A stretch of 5,166 nt of DNA from NCBI GenBank assembly GCA_023384315.1, contig JAHDWY010000080.1:5644-10809 (forward strand), given 5' to 3'. Position 1 is the first letter of the stretch; the number at the start of each line of letters is the position of its first letter. Source of the stretch: Candidatus Hydrogenedentota bacterium (GTDB taxonomy: Bacteria; Hydrogenedentota; Hydrogenedentia; Hydrogenedentales; SLHB01). The notes beneath the pieces were generated by a model. The model saw nothing but the letters and a program-made list of their open reading frames with translations. It was not told the origin of the DNA and ran no database searches. Both the position numbers and the translations under genes were made by a program. Shown here piece after piece: positions 1 to 5,166 of this stretch.

Positions 1-620
1 GGGCGCTGGCGCGGCGACTCCCCGCCGCAGTCGCCGCCCACGCCCTCCTGACTCGCGCCGGCCGGATCGTCCCAGCCAGGCCGGTCGATCCAAGCGACTG
101 AACTCGCCTTGCCGAGCTGTTCGTTCACCGGGGTGCTCCGATGGGTGCTGGGGAATATCGAGGCCATCGCCGCAAAGGCATGGGATTGTCCAAACAACGT
201 GTATCGCATGATTATAATCAGCAGGAAAAACCAGGCCGAGACTTTTGCAAACGCCACAACAAGAACCACGACGCGAAGATTCGGTATCGGAATATCCGCA
301 ATATGGCCCACCTGGGCCAGCGAGAAGTTCAGGAAGGCAACCAAACCGACGATGGAAAACTGCAACGCCCGGGCCTTCGCGTCGATTCGGGACAACCCCG
401 CCTCCAGGCACCGGTGGTACGCAAAAAGACCCAAGTAGGCCGAGAAGGCCAAGGTAATCAGGTGCGGACTGTTTACCATGGCGTTCAGCACGCTGACCTG
501 ACCCAGGTCCCGGAGTGTAAAAAAGAGCCGCTCCGGCTCCAGCCCGGCTAAGAAGAACACGGACCAGATTGCGGCCGCGGGCAGGGACCATGGGTCCCAC
601 TGTTTTACCGTTTGCGACAA
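1..620 (-). CDS. Unrecognised multi-pass membrane protein, C-terminus cut off by the left window edge
   Basis: The minus strand is open from 620 to the window edge, giving 206 complete codons. I recognise no family. The predicted protein has about four hydrophobic segments, at roughly residues 12-27, 52-68, 88-106 and 115-138. A polar Gly/Ser/Pro-rich tail follows from about residue 157, probably soluble. Charged residues (R70, E73, R78, D80, K82, R84) sit between the second and third segments. The proposed start is TTG at 620-618, because GGAG lies at 631-628 with a 7-base spacer. An in-frame ATG at 725-723 is possible but has no good ribosome-binding site and would add a hydrophilic, Arg-rich stretch. 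The gene lies 165 bp downstream of phoH on the same strand and could share its transcript. Coding status rests on the open frame, the start context and the hydrophobic pattern; the function is unknown. Confidence 0.68.
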   Translation of the reverse strand, partial: MSQTVKQWDPWSLPAAAIWSVFFLAGLEPERLFFTLRDLGQVSVLNAMVNSPHLITLAFSAYLGLFAYHRCLEAGLSRIDAKARALQFSIVGLVAFLNFSLAQVGHIADIPIPNLRVVVLVVAFAKVSAWFFLLIIIMRYTLFGQSHAFAAMASIFPSTHRSTPVNEQLGKASSVAWIDRPGWDDPAGASQEGVGGDCGGESPRQR

Positions 621-627
621 TTTGTAA

Positions 628-631
628 CTCC
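628..631 (-). promoter_or_regulatory. Ribosome-binding site that decides a TTG start
   Basis: The minus strand reads GGAG, seven bases (TTACAAA), then TTG at 620-618. This is an ideal Shine-Dalgarno spacing, and it is the main reason for choosing TTG over the unsupported upstream ATG at 725. Confidence 0.55.
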
Positions 632-726
632 GGCGTTGGCAGGCGAATGGGCGTCCCGGCGCGTTGTGACGGGGTGCTCGGTCATGCAGACGCGAACACA
701 ACCCTCCATAGGATCGGAACTCCATA

Positions 727-766
727 GGCCATGCGAATTGTTCTCCAGCAATGGTATCACATGGCC
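727..766. repeat. Interrupted inverted repeat between phoH and the downstream membrane gene
   Basis: On the plus strand GGCCATG (727-733) is the exact reverse complement of CATGGCC (760-766). A smaller nested pair, ATTG (737-740) and CAAT (749-752), encloses an 8-base loop. As RNA this could form a two-tier stem with an unequal internal loop (3 and 7 bases). No T-run follows on the minus strand, so it is not a classical intrinsic terminator. It might be a processing or pausing element in a phoH readthrough transcript, or chance. Confidence 0.3.
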
Positions 767-785
767 CGGCCGGAGACGAGAAGCG

Positions 786-1964
786 TCACAACCCGGAACG
801 CAGGACGGCATCGCAGATGGGGCCCCGGGACTTGTGCCCTTTCAGAACGAGATGGCCGTAGTTGTGGCTGCCCCGGAGCTTGCGGACGATCCAGTTCAGG
901 GCATTGTTGGATTCGTTCAGGTACGGGTTGTCGACCTGGCGCGTGTCGCCCAGACAGATGCATTTCACGTTCTCGCCCATGCGCGTGAGCAGCGCCCGAA
1001 TCTCCGTTCGCGACAGGTTCTGCGTTTCGTCGATGATGACCACCGCATCCTCAATGTTCATTCCGCGAATGAATGCGAGCGGGAGGATTTCGAACCGCGC
1101 GGAGTCGTACTTGGACTGTTCCGCCTTGGGATCGGCGAAGATCTTGTTTGCCGGGCGCAAGGCATGAAGCTTCGCCGTGAGGCCGTGCAGATAACTCACG
1201 TAAGGCTCGATCTTTTCCGCCACATCTCCGGGGAGAAATCCCATCTTGGTGCCGATTTCGATCATGGGTTTCAGCACATAGATCTTATTAAACCGTTTTT
1301 GCTCGAGCGTCAGGTACAACGCCGCGGCCAGTGCAAGAAAGGTCTTCCCGAAGCCGGCTTCGCTTTGCAGGGTGACGAGATCGATGCGCTCGTTCAACAG
1401 CAGTTCGAACGCGAGATTCTGATAGACCGTGCGCGGCTTGACCTTCCAGATTTCGTGCTCGTACTCGATGACGCGGGGCCCTTCGGGTCCGTGGAATAGG
1501 GGCTTGCCTTCGTGCCACTCAAAACAGTTGGGGTATGGCTCCTCCCCTTCGGCGACAAAGCCTGTATAGTGCTGCGATTCCGATTCGAAGGGATTGGAAC
1601 TCTTGAACTCCTGGCTCCGAACTCCGCTGTGCTCCGCCAACAATTGCAGAATTCGGTCGTTGGTGACCAGGATAGGGTCGTCCATCCCCCCGCTCTTGAT
1701 GTCTTTGAGGATTTGCAGGTCGACGTTGGGCAGCGGTTCCGTTCCGTTCTGGCCGATAATCTTGATGACACTGAAATTCTCGCGAATGGAATCGACGGCT
1801 TTCGCCACGAGATGTTGGACCCGCGGTTCTTTCTTCAGCTTGTCCAATTCCAACAACACGTGAAACGGTATACTGACCGAGTTCTCCTCCCCATTTCGCA
1901 GGATGCGAATACAATTTGGATCTTCCAGCAGCGCGTTGGTGTCCAGAACGTAACTCTTCTTCAT
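786..1964 (-). CDS. PIN domain-PhoH family ATPase (PhoH2/YlaK-type predicted RNA helicase-ribonuclease)
   Basis: This 392-residue protein joins an N-terminal PIN ribonuclease domain (about 1-135) to a PhoH P-loop ATPase (about 175-392). PIN acidic residues are visible: D8 in VLDTN, E39 in LLELD, D95/D96 in GGMDDP and D103 in VTND. The ATPase part has a Walker A-like SEAGFGKT (201-208), GFLPGD (242-247), Walker B VVIIDETQN (308-316) and the family-typical GDTRQVDNPYL (339-349). Mycobacterial PhoH2, with the same architecture, is reported to unwind and cut RNA using ATP; a cytoplasmic RNA-processing role here is inferred. The start is well supported: GGAGG at 1976-1972, seven bases before ATG. 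Two departures from consensus are notable: Ser replaces the first Gly of the P-loop, and the C-terminal KGERS-like motif reads KGHKS (375-379). The gene is divergent from lgt and upstream of a membrane-protein gene. Confidence 0.93.
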   Translation of the reverse strand: MKKSYVLDTNALLEDPNCIRILRNGEENSVSIPFHVLLELDKLKKEPRVQHLVAKAVDSIRENFSVIKIIGQNGTEPLPNVDLQILKDIKSGGMDDPILVTNDRILQLLAEHSGVRSQEFKSSNPFESESQHYTGFVAEGEEPYPNCFEWHEGKPLFHGPEGPRVIEYEHEIWKVKPRTVYQNLAFELLLNERIDLVTLQSEAGFGKTFLALAAALYLTLEQKRFNKIYVLKPMIEIGTKMGFLPGDVAEKIEPYVSYLHGLTAKLHALRPANKIFADPKAEQSKYDSARFEILPLAFIRGMNIEDAVVIIDETQNLSRTEIRALLTRMGENVKCICLGDTRQVDNPYLNESNNALNWIVRKLRGSHNYGHLVLKGHKSRGPICDAVLRSGL

Positions 1965-1976
1965 GAATTCGCCTCC

Positions 1977-2505
1977 AATACGAAAGAGCGGGAAGAATCG
2001 TGTCTAAGATCGCCCGGACGGTGAAAGACGCCGGCAAACCGGCGTACAAGAGCAGAGTTTGGTGAGATCTCGGTGAGCGAGTCCCGGAGAACTTCGGGCA
2101 GAACGGCGGCGCTGCCGGCCGGCGCTACTACAGGTCCATCGGGATTCACAGCCGCGCCTGGAACCATCCGCTTCCTCTCGGACGCCCAATCCCGAGGAGG
2201 GGCGCTCGTTCGGCAGTACTTGCCGGATGACCATAGGTGGCGTCCGGCGCTTCGTTGGACTCCGCGTGCGTCTATGTCGCGCTTCCTTGGCCCGGTCGCT
2301 GCCGCAGGGGATTCCTCGGTCCGGGGCATCCGGCCGAAGGCGCAGCGCCTATTCCAACTGGCGGGGCGGAGAGGTCAGCCTGCCTCACCACCCTTCCATT
2401 ACGAGCATACCATACAAGATGTAGGATTGCTATAGCCGAAACTACAACATATTGAATTTATGGATTTACTCAGAACGGAAAAGGTGATGGTGGCGGAGCA
2501 TCGCG
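1977..2505. other. Long divergent intergenic region without a convincing gene
   Basis: Between the phoH ribosome-binding site and the lgt promoter I see no recognisable gene or RNA. Overlapping open frames exist on both strands (GTG at 2073 to 2435 on plus, 2329 to 1961 on minus). Their products are rich in Arg, Pro, Ser and Gly, show no motif, and look like chance frames in GC-rich DNA. The segment up to about 2400 is GC-rich with several short palindromes, for example CGGCA-GTACT-TGCCG at 2211-2225. From about 2405 to 2470 it turns markedly AT-rich ahead of lgt. No tRNA T-loop, SRP, RNase P or tmRNA core motif was noticed. A decayed gene or unknown small RNA cannot be excluded. Confidence 0.6.
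2028..2045. repeat. GC-rich perfect hairpin upstream of phoH
   Basis: ACGCCGG (2028-2034), loop CAAA, CCGGCGT (2039-2045) form a perfect 7-bp stem with a four-base loop. It lies 64-81 bases before the phoH ATG, so it would fall in the phoH leader if transcription starts further upstream. No T-tract of terminator length follows on either strand (only TTT on minus). It could be a leader structure, an operator-like palindrome or chance in GC-rich DNA. Confidence 0.4.
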
Positions 2506-2514
2506 TGGTATAGT
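2506..2514 (+). promoter_or_regulatory. Extended -10 promoter for lgt
   Basis: TGG-TATAGT matches an extended -10 element: TG, one base, then a hexamer with five of six consensus bases. There is no good -35 at the right distance, as expected for extended -10 promoters. An AT-rich stretch lies upstream at about 2420-2470. Predicted transcription would begin near 2521, leaving a leader of about 20 bases before the ATG at 2541. This is a pattern match only. Confidence 0.42.
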
Positions 2515-2540
2515 ACGCGCCGCAACTTCGGGGGTCTCCA

Positions 2541-3347
2541 ATGTATCCCATACTCCTCGATTTTTTCGGGATTACAGTAAGCTCCTATGCAGTCGCCCTC
2601 TCAATTGCCGTTGTAGCTTCCGCTGTTGCCACCGTCCGCGAGGCGGAACATCGGGACGTTCGCTTCAGCTATTGGACGGCGGTGGGCGCCCTTCTCGGGG
2701 GACTGGTGGGAGCCAGGGCGTTCTGGATTCTCCAATTCAGCGAATGGACTAATCTTGGGCACGCGGCGATCATGTGGGCGCCGGGGATGGTCCTGTACGG
2801 GGGCGTTCTGGGCGCCGTTGCGACGCTTGTCGTCTTATCCCGGGTTCAAAGGCAGGCCTTGCTACCGGTGTTGGACGTGGCAGCGCCACACGCCGCCCTG
2901 GGCGAGGGTATCGCACGAATTGGGTGCTTTCTCGCGGGGTGCTGTTGGGGCGCGCCTTGCGCCGTTCCCTGGGGCGTCCGGTTTCCCGCAGGCAGTCTGG
3001 CGTACGGCGCGCAACTCGAAGCGGGGCTGACTGACGCATCGGCGACCCATTCGCTGCCAGTCCATCCCACCCAACTTTACATGACAGTGGGATTGGCCAT
3101 CGGCTACTTCGCGTTGCGCGGCATACTGCATCGTCCCCACCCGAACGGCCTCGTCCTCGCCTCGTATCTCGCGTACTACGGCGCGCTTCGATTCGCCGTC
3201 GAGTGCGTTCGGGGCGACAGCACGCGGCCACTCTGGGGAATGACGCTCTCGCAAGCGATGAGTGTTATGCTGCTCGTGGCGGGTGTAACGGCAGTGGTCG
3301 TACTCCAACGGATTGACCACCGTACCAATGCCGGCAACAACCGGTAG
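2541..3347 (+). CDS. lgt: Prolipoprotein diacylglyceryl transferase family protein (Lgt), variant active site
   Basis: Lgt moves a diacylglyceryl group from phosphatidylglycerol to the lipobox Cys of prolipoproteins at the inner membrane, the first step of lipoprotein maturation. The 268 residues contain about seven hydrophobic segments. Family landmarks are GALLGGLVGAR (49-59), LYGGVLGA (85-92), the RIGCFLAGCCWG signature (126-137), HPTQLY (175-180) and YYGALRFAVECVRGD (212-226). Matching spacing to E. coli Lgt from memory, R126 corresponds to Arg143, G137 to Gly154, R217 to Arg239 and E221 to Glu243. However Y86, C129 and C134 replace His103, Asn146 and Glu151. Similar Cys-containing variants exist in several non-proteobacterial lineages, so activity is likely but unproven. 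ATG at 2541 has only a weak ribosome-binding site (GGGGG, 2530-2534). The size is close to the usual 260-300 residues. Confidence 0.88.
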   Translation: MYPILLDFFGITVSSYAVALSIAVVASAVATVREAEHRDVRFSYWTAVGALLGGLVGARAFWILQFSEWTNLGHAAIMWAPGMVLYGGVLGAVATLVVLSRVQRQALLPVLDVAAPHAALGEGIARIGCFLAGCCWGAPCAVPWGVRFPAGSLAYGAQLEAGLTDASATHSLPVHPTQLYMTVGLAIGYFALRGILHRPHPNGLVLASYLAYYGALRFAVECVRGDSTRPLWGMTLSQAMSVMLLVAGVTAVVVLQRIDHRTNAGNNR

Positions 3348-3365
3348 CCACGCGGCATACCTTCC

Positions 3366-3394
3366 TTGCATGGCTGCTCGCTCCTGCGTATTCT
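3366..3394 (+). promoter_or_regulatory. Possible sigma70-type promoter for the xth unit
   Basis: TTGCAT (3366-3371) and TATTCT (3389-3394) lie exactly 17 bases apart, matching the -35 and -10 consensus at three and four of six positions. A start near 3401 would leave a leader of about 45 bases before xth. It lies in the 98-bp gap after lgt, where no convincing terminator is seen: only a 4-bp stem TGGT-GCAA-ACCA ending in TTTTT at about 3399-3415. Readthrough from lgt is therefore equally possible. Confidence 0.33.
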
Positions 3395-3436
3395 GCTTGG
3401 TGCAAACCATTTTTCCGGCAAAACTTGTCAAACATT

Positions 3437-3440
3437 GGAG
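3437..3440 (+). promoter_or_regulatory. Ribosome-binding site fixing the xth start
   Basis: GGAG lies five bases before ATG at 3446. This favours that start over an in-frame TTG at 3425, which would add seven residues of no family value. An out-of-frame ATG at 3441 directly abuts the GGAG. Confidence 0.6.
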
Positions 3441-3445
3441 ATGCA

Positions 3446-4213
3446 ATGAAGAGATTGATTTCGTGGAATGTAAACGGCATTCGCGCGGCGGGCCGAAACG
3501 GTTTTCTGGAGTGGCTGGACCGGGAGAAACCGGACGTCGTTTGCGTGCAGGAGATAAAGGCGAATTCGGACGACGTGCCCCAGGACCTGCGCGAGCCCAA
3601 AGGCTATGCAAGTGTCTGGCAACCGGCGAAAAAGAAGGGGTACAGCGGCGTTGCGACCTATTTTCGGGTCAAGAGCGAGCCGCTGTCGGTCGCAACCATG
3701 GGTATCGGCGAATTCGACGATGAGGGACGAGTGCAACTCGTCGAGTATAAAGATTTCACGGTCGTCAATGCATATTACCCCAACGCCCAGGCAGAGCGCG
3801 CGCGGCTGGACTACAAGCTGGGATTCTGCAAGGCCATGCTCAAGTTGTGCAATAAGCTGCGCAAAGCCGGCACCAACCTGGTCATTTGCGGCGACTACAA
3901 TATCGCCCACAAGGAAATCGACCTGGCGCGTCCGAAGGACAACCGGAATAGTCCCGGTTTCTATCCTGAGGAATGCGCGTGCATGGATGAATTTGTTCAA
4001 GCGGGTTATGTGGACACCTTCCGGCATTTCAATCCGAATCCCGGGCACTACACCTGGTGGTCGTACCGGTCGCGGGCGCGGGAGAAAAACATCGGCTGGA
4101 GAATTGACTACCACTGCGTGAACGCGGAGTTTCTGCCGAAGGTCAAGTCTGCTCACATTCACGCGGACATCATGGGTTCCGACCATTGCCCCGTTTCTAT
4201 CACGGTGAATTAG
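3446..4213 (+). CDS. xth: Exodeoxyribonuclease III / AP endonuclease (Xth family)
   Basis: This 255-residue protein is a complete single-domain exonuclease-endonuclease-phosphatase fold enzyme. It cleaves DNA 5' to abasic sites and removes 3' blocking groups in base excision repair, using a divalent metal. Motifs run in the expected order: ISWNVNGIRA with N8; VCVQEIKA with metal ligand E36; VNAYYPN with Y110; CGDYNIAH with D150 and N152; GWRIDY with D221; and the terminal SDHCPV with D246 and H247. These correspond to E. coli ExoIII Asn7, Glu34, Tyr109, Asp151, Asn153, Asp229, Asp258 and His259. All catalytic residues are present, so it should be active. The length is slightly below E. coli ExoIII (268). 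Its TAG is four bases before the next ATG, indicating co-transcription with the adenosyltransferase gene. Confidence 0.96.
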   Translation: MKRLISWNVNGIRAAGRNGFLEWLDREKPDVVCVQEIKANSDDVPQDLREPKGYASVWQPAKKKGYSGVATYFRVKSEPLSVATMGIGEFDDEGRVQLVEYKDFTVVNAYYPNAQAERARLDYKLGFCKAMLKLCNKLRKAGTNLVICGDYNIAHKEIDLARPKDNRNSPGFYPEECACMDEFVQAGYVDTFRHFNPNPGHYTWWSYRSRAREKNIGWRIDYHCVNAEFLPKVKSAHIHADIMGSDHCPVSITVN

Positions 4214-4217
4214 GCAC

Positions 4218-4808
4218 ATGAAATCGCAAGTCACCACCAAGCACGGCGACCATGGAGAAACAACGACTCTGGCCGGCGAGAAGGTGTCCAAATCGCACGC
4301 GATTGTGGAATGTACGGGCTGTATCGACGAGGCGCGCGCCTGGACGGCCCTGGTCCGTCAACGTCTCACCTCGGCGAATCTCGAAGATGCCGCCCACTGG
4401 CAAGACTTTCTCCTGTGGTTGCTGCACGTGTATTTCGTGATCGGATCCGCATGCAGCGACCCCGCGAACCGGCGGCCCACCTATCACCCTCGCGTTCTTG
4501 GGCAAGCAGATATCGAGCGCCTCGAAGCAGAACAACAGCGGCTGGAAGATCGGGTCAAGCTGCCACGCCAGTTTGCCGCGTCCGGGGCAAATCCGGTGGC
4601 CGCGGAATGCGACGTCCTGGTTACGGTGGTCCGCCGCATGGAACGGTCCGTGGTTCGACTGCGGGAATCGGTCCCCGATTTCGATGCGACAGCCATTCTC
4701 ATATTCGTCAACCGTCTCAGCGACACGCTGTTTATGCTGGCGCGGTATCTGGACGGAGGCGTCCACGTGCCGGTCGACTACCGGCTGCTCGATACGGACA
4801 TGGAGTAG
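4218..4808 (+). CDS. PduO-type cob(I)alamin adenosyltransferase, divergent motifs
   Basis: The 196-residue product resembles the PduO/MMAB family, which transfers adenosyl from ATP to cob(I)alamin to make coenzyme B12. Visible landmarks are TKHGDHGETTTLAGEKVSK (7-25, usual TKTGDxGxTxLxGGxRVxK), CIDEA (35-39, usual VDELN), RRMERSVV (139-146, usual RRAERRVV) and NRLSDTLFMLAR (165-176). D37 and R139 probably match the Asp-Arg pair known from Lactobacillus PduO. The family's LPGG-like loop is poorly kept (AASGA, 120-124), and His and Arg replace common residues in two other motifs, so activity is less certain than family membership. The N-terminus aligns with family starts, supporting ATG at 4218. 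That ATG lies four bases after the xth stop and lacks a strong ribosome-binding site, which suggests translational coupling. No cobalamin riboswitch box or other B12 gene is visible nearby. Confidence 0.85.
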   Translation: MKSQVTTKHGDHGETTTLAGEKVSKSHAIVECTGCIDEARAWTALVRQRLTSANLEDAAHWQDFLLWLLHVYFVIGSACSDPANRRPTYHPRVLGQADIERLEAEQQRLEDRVKLPRQFAASGANPVAAECDVLVTVVRRMERSVVRLRESVPDFDATAILIFVNRLSDTLFMLARYLDGGVHVPVDYRLLDTDME

Positions 4809-4844
4809 TTGCCGGCAATGAAGCAACGGAAGTCAGCGTAAGTC

Positions 4845-5166
4845 ATGGCGAAATTCCTGCCGCTCTTTCCACTGCAATTGGTGGTGTTCCCGGGAGAGAA
4901 GCTCAAACTTCACATTTTTGAACCACGTTACAAACAACTCGTTGGCGAATGCCAAGGTGAAGGGATTACGTTTGGGATACCGGCATATCTCGAAGGGCGG
5001 GTCGCCGAGTTTGGAACGGAGATGCGTCTCCTAAATATCTTCCGCACCTACGAAAACGGCGAGAAGGATGTGCTGGTGGAAGGCGTCGCCGCGTTTCAAC
5101 TGCTGCGATTTCAACGCGCGATACCGGACAAGCTCTATTCCGGGGGCGATGTGTTAGTCATCGAGA
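4845..5166 (+). CDS. LON-substrate-binding-domain protein, N-terminal 107 residues (right edge cut)
   Basis: The visible part begins MAKFLPLFPLQLVVFPGE and continues LHIFEPRYKQLV (22-33), the hallmark start of the LON N-terminal domain (Lon_substr_bdg). GITFGIP (40-46) and FGTEMRLLNI (56-65) follow. In full-length Lon protease this domain recognises substrates. The sequence resembles stand-alone LON-domain proteins of about 200 residues, whose role is unclear, rather than a full ATP-dependent protease, but the cut end leaves this open. The start at 4845 is the first ATG after an in-frame TAA (4839-4841). A weak GGAAG at 4829-4833 is 11 bases away. The gene follows the adenosyltransferase by 36 bp on the same strand and is probably in the same transcript. 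Confidence 0.88.
   Translation, partial: MAKFLPLFPLQLVVFPGEKLKLHIFEPRYKQLVGECQGEGITFGIPAYLEGRVAEFGTEMRLLNIFRTYENGEKDVLVEGVAAFQLLRFQRAIPDKLYSGGDVLVIE

Noticed and set aside
141..551. A 136-codon plus-strand frame at the left end
   Set aside because: The opposite strand gives a continuous frame with clear membrane segments and a good ribosome-binding site, while this product is a polar, Arg/Gln-rich sequence typical of a shadow frame.
612..1499. A 295-codon open frame on the plus strand
   Set aside because: It lies mostly opposite phoH, whose domains and catalytic motifs are unmistakable. The product has no family features and looks like antisense translation of a GC-rich gene.
1961..2329. 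A 122-codon minus-strand frame overlapping the phoH start
   Set aside because: No motif and low-complexity basic composition; it overlaps the well-supported phoH start and its ribosome-binding site.
2073..2435. A 120-codon GTG-started frame upstream of lgt
   Set aside because: The product is Arg/Pro/Ser-rich and motif-free, has a weak ribosome-binding site, and overlaps equally plausible chance frames on both strands.
3331..3344. CCGG-CAACAA-CCGG as a terminator after lgt
   Set aside because: The stem is only four pairs, lies inside the lgt coding end, and is not followed by a T-run.
3399..3415. TGGT-GCAA-ACCA stem followed by TTTTT as an intrinsic terminator
   Set aside because: A 4-bp AT/GC-mixed stem is too weak to call, and it lies downstream of the likely xth promoter where termination would be counterproductive.
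4100..4260. A cobalamin riboswitch before the adenosyltransferase gene
   Set aside because: The upstream sequence is xth coding sequence with a four-base gap, and no B12-box-like motif was found there.
3428..4291. A 287-codon open frame on the minus strand
   Set aside because: It is antisense to xth, which has every catalytic residue in order; there is no supporting motif or start context.
4200..4826. A 208-codon open frame on the minus strand
   Set aside because: It is antisense to the adenosyltransferase gene and has no recognisable features.

Overview
The window reads as ordinary chromosomal sequence from a moderately GC-rich bacterium. The lineage cannot be fixed from five kilobases. 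A prolipoprotein diacylglyceryl transferase points to a lipoprotein-bearing envelope, and a PduO-type adenosyltransferase points to use of coenzyme B12. Protein style suggests a non-model, possibly diderm, lineage (Planctomycetes/Hydrogenedentes/Bacteroidetes-like). That placement is an impression from family flavour, not a measurement.

Left third, minus strand: a PIN-PhoH fusion ATPase/RNase (786-1964) is followed on the same strand by the start of an unrecognised multi-pass membrane protein (620 running off the left edge). The membrane protein appears to start at TTG behind a good GGAG ribosome-binding site. The 165 bp between them contain an inverted repeat but no clear terminator.

Middle: 576 bp separate the divergently transcribed phoH and lgt. 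I found no convincing gene there. It holds a GC-rich hairpin near phoH and an AT-rich stretch with an extended -10 promoter just before lgt.

Right half, plus strand: lgt (2541-3347); a 98 bp gap with a possible promoter; then a tight run of xth (exodeoxyribonuclease III, 3446-4213), a PduO-type cobalamin adenosyltransferase (4218-4808) and the beginning of a LON-substrate-binding-domain protein (4845 to the right edge). The last three look like one transcription unit of functionally unrelated housekeeping genes: DNA repair, cofactor activation and a protease-related domain.

I do not see a new multi-gene system, mobile element, CRISPR array or RNA gene. The points most worth a second look are departures from family consensus at active-site positions: Lgt with Cys/Cys/Tyr where E. 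coli has Asn146/Glu151/His103 and a C-x4-CC-x4-C cluster; PhoH with a Ser-led P-loop and an altered C-terminal KGxxS motif; and an adenosyltransferase with altered signature motifs. The uncharacterised membrane protein beside phoH is also of interest.
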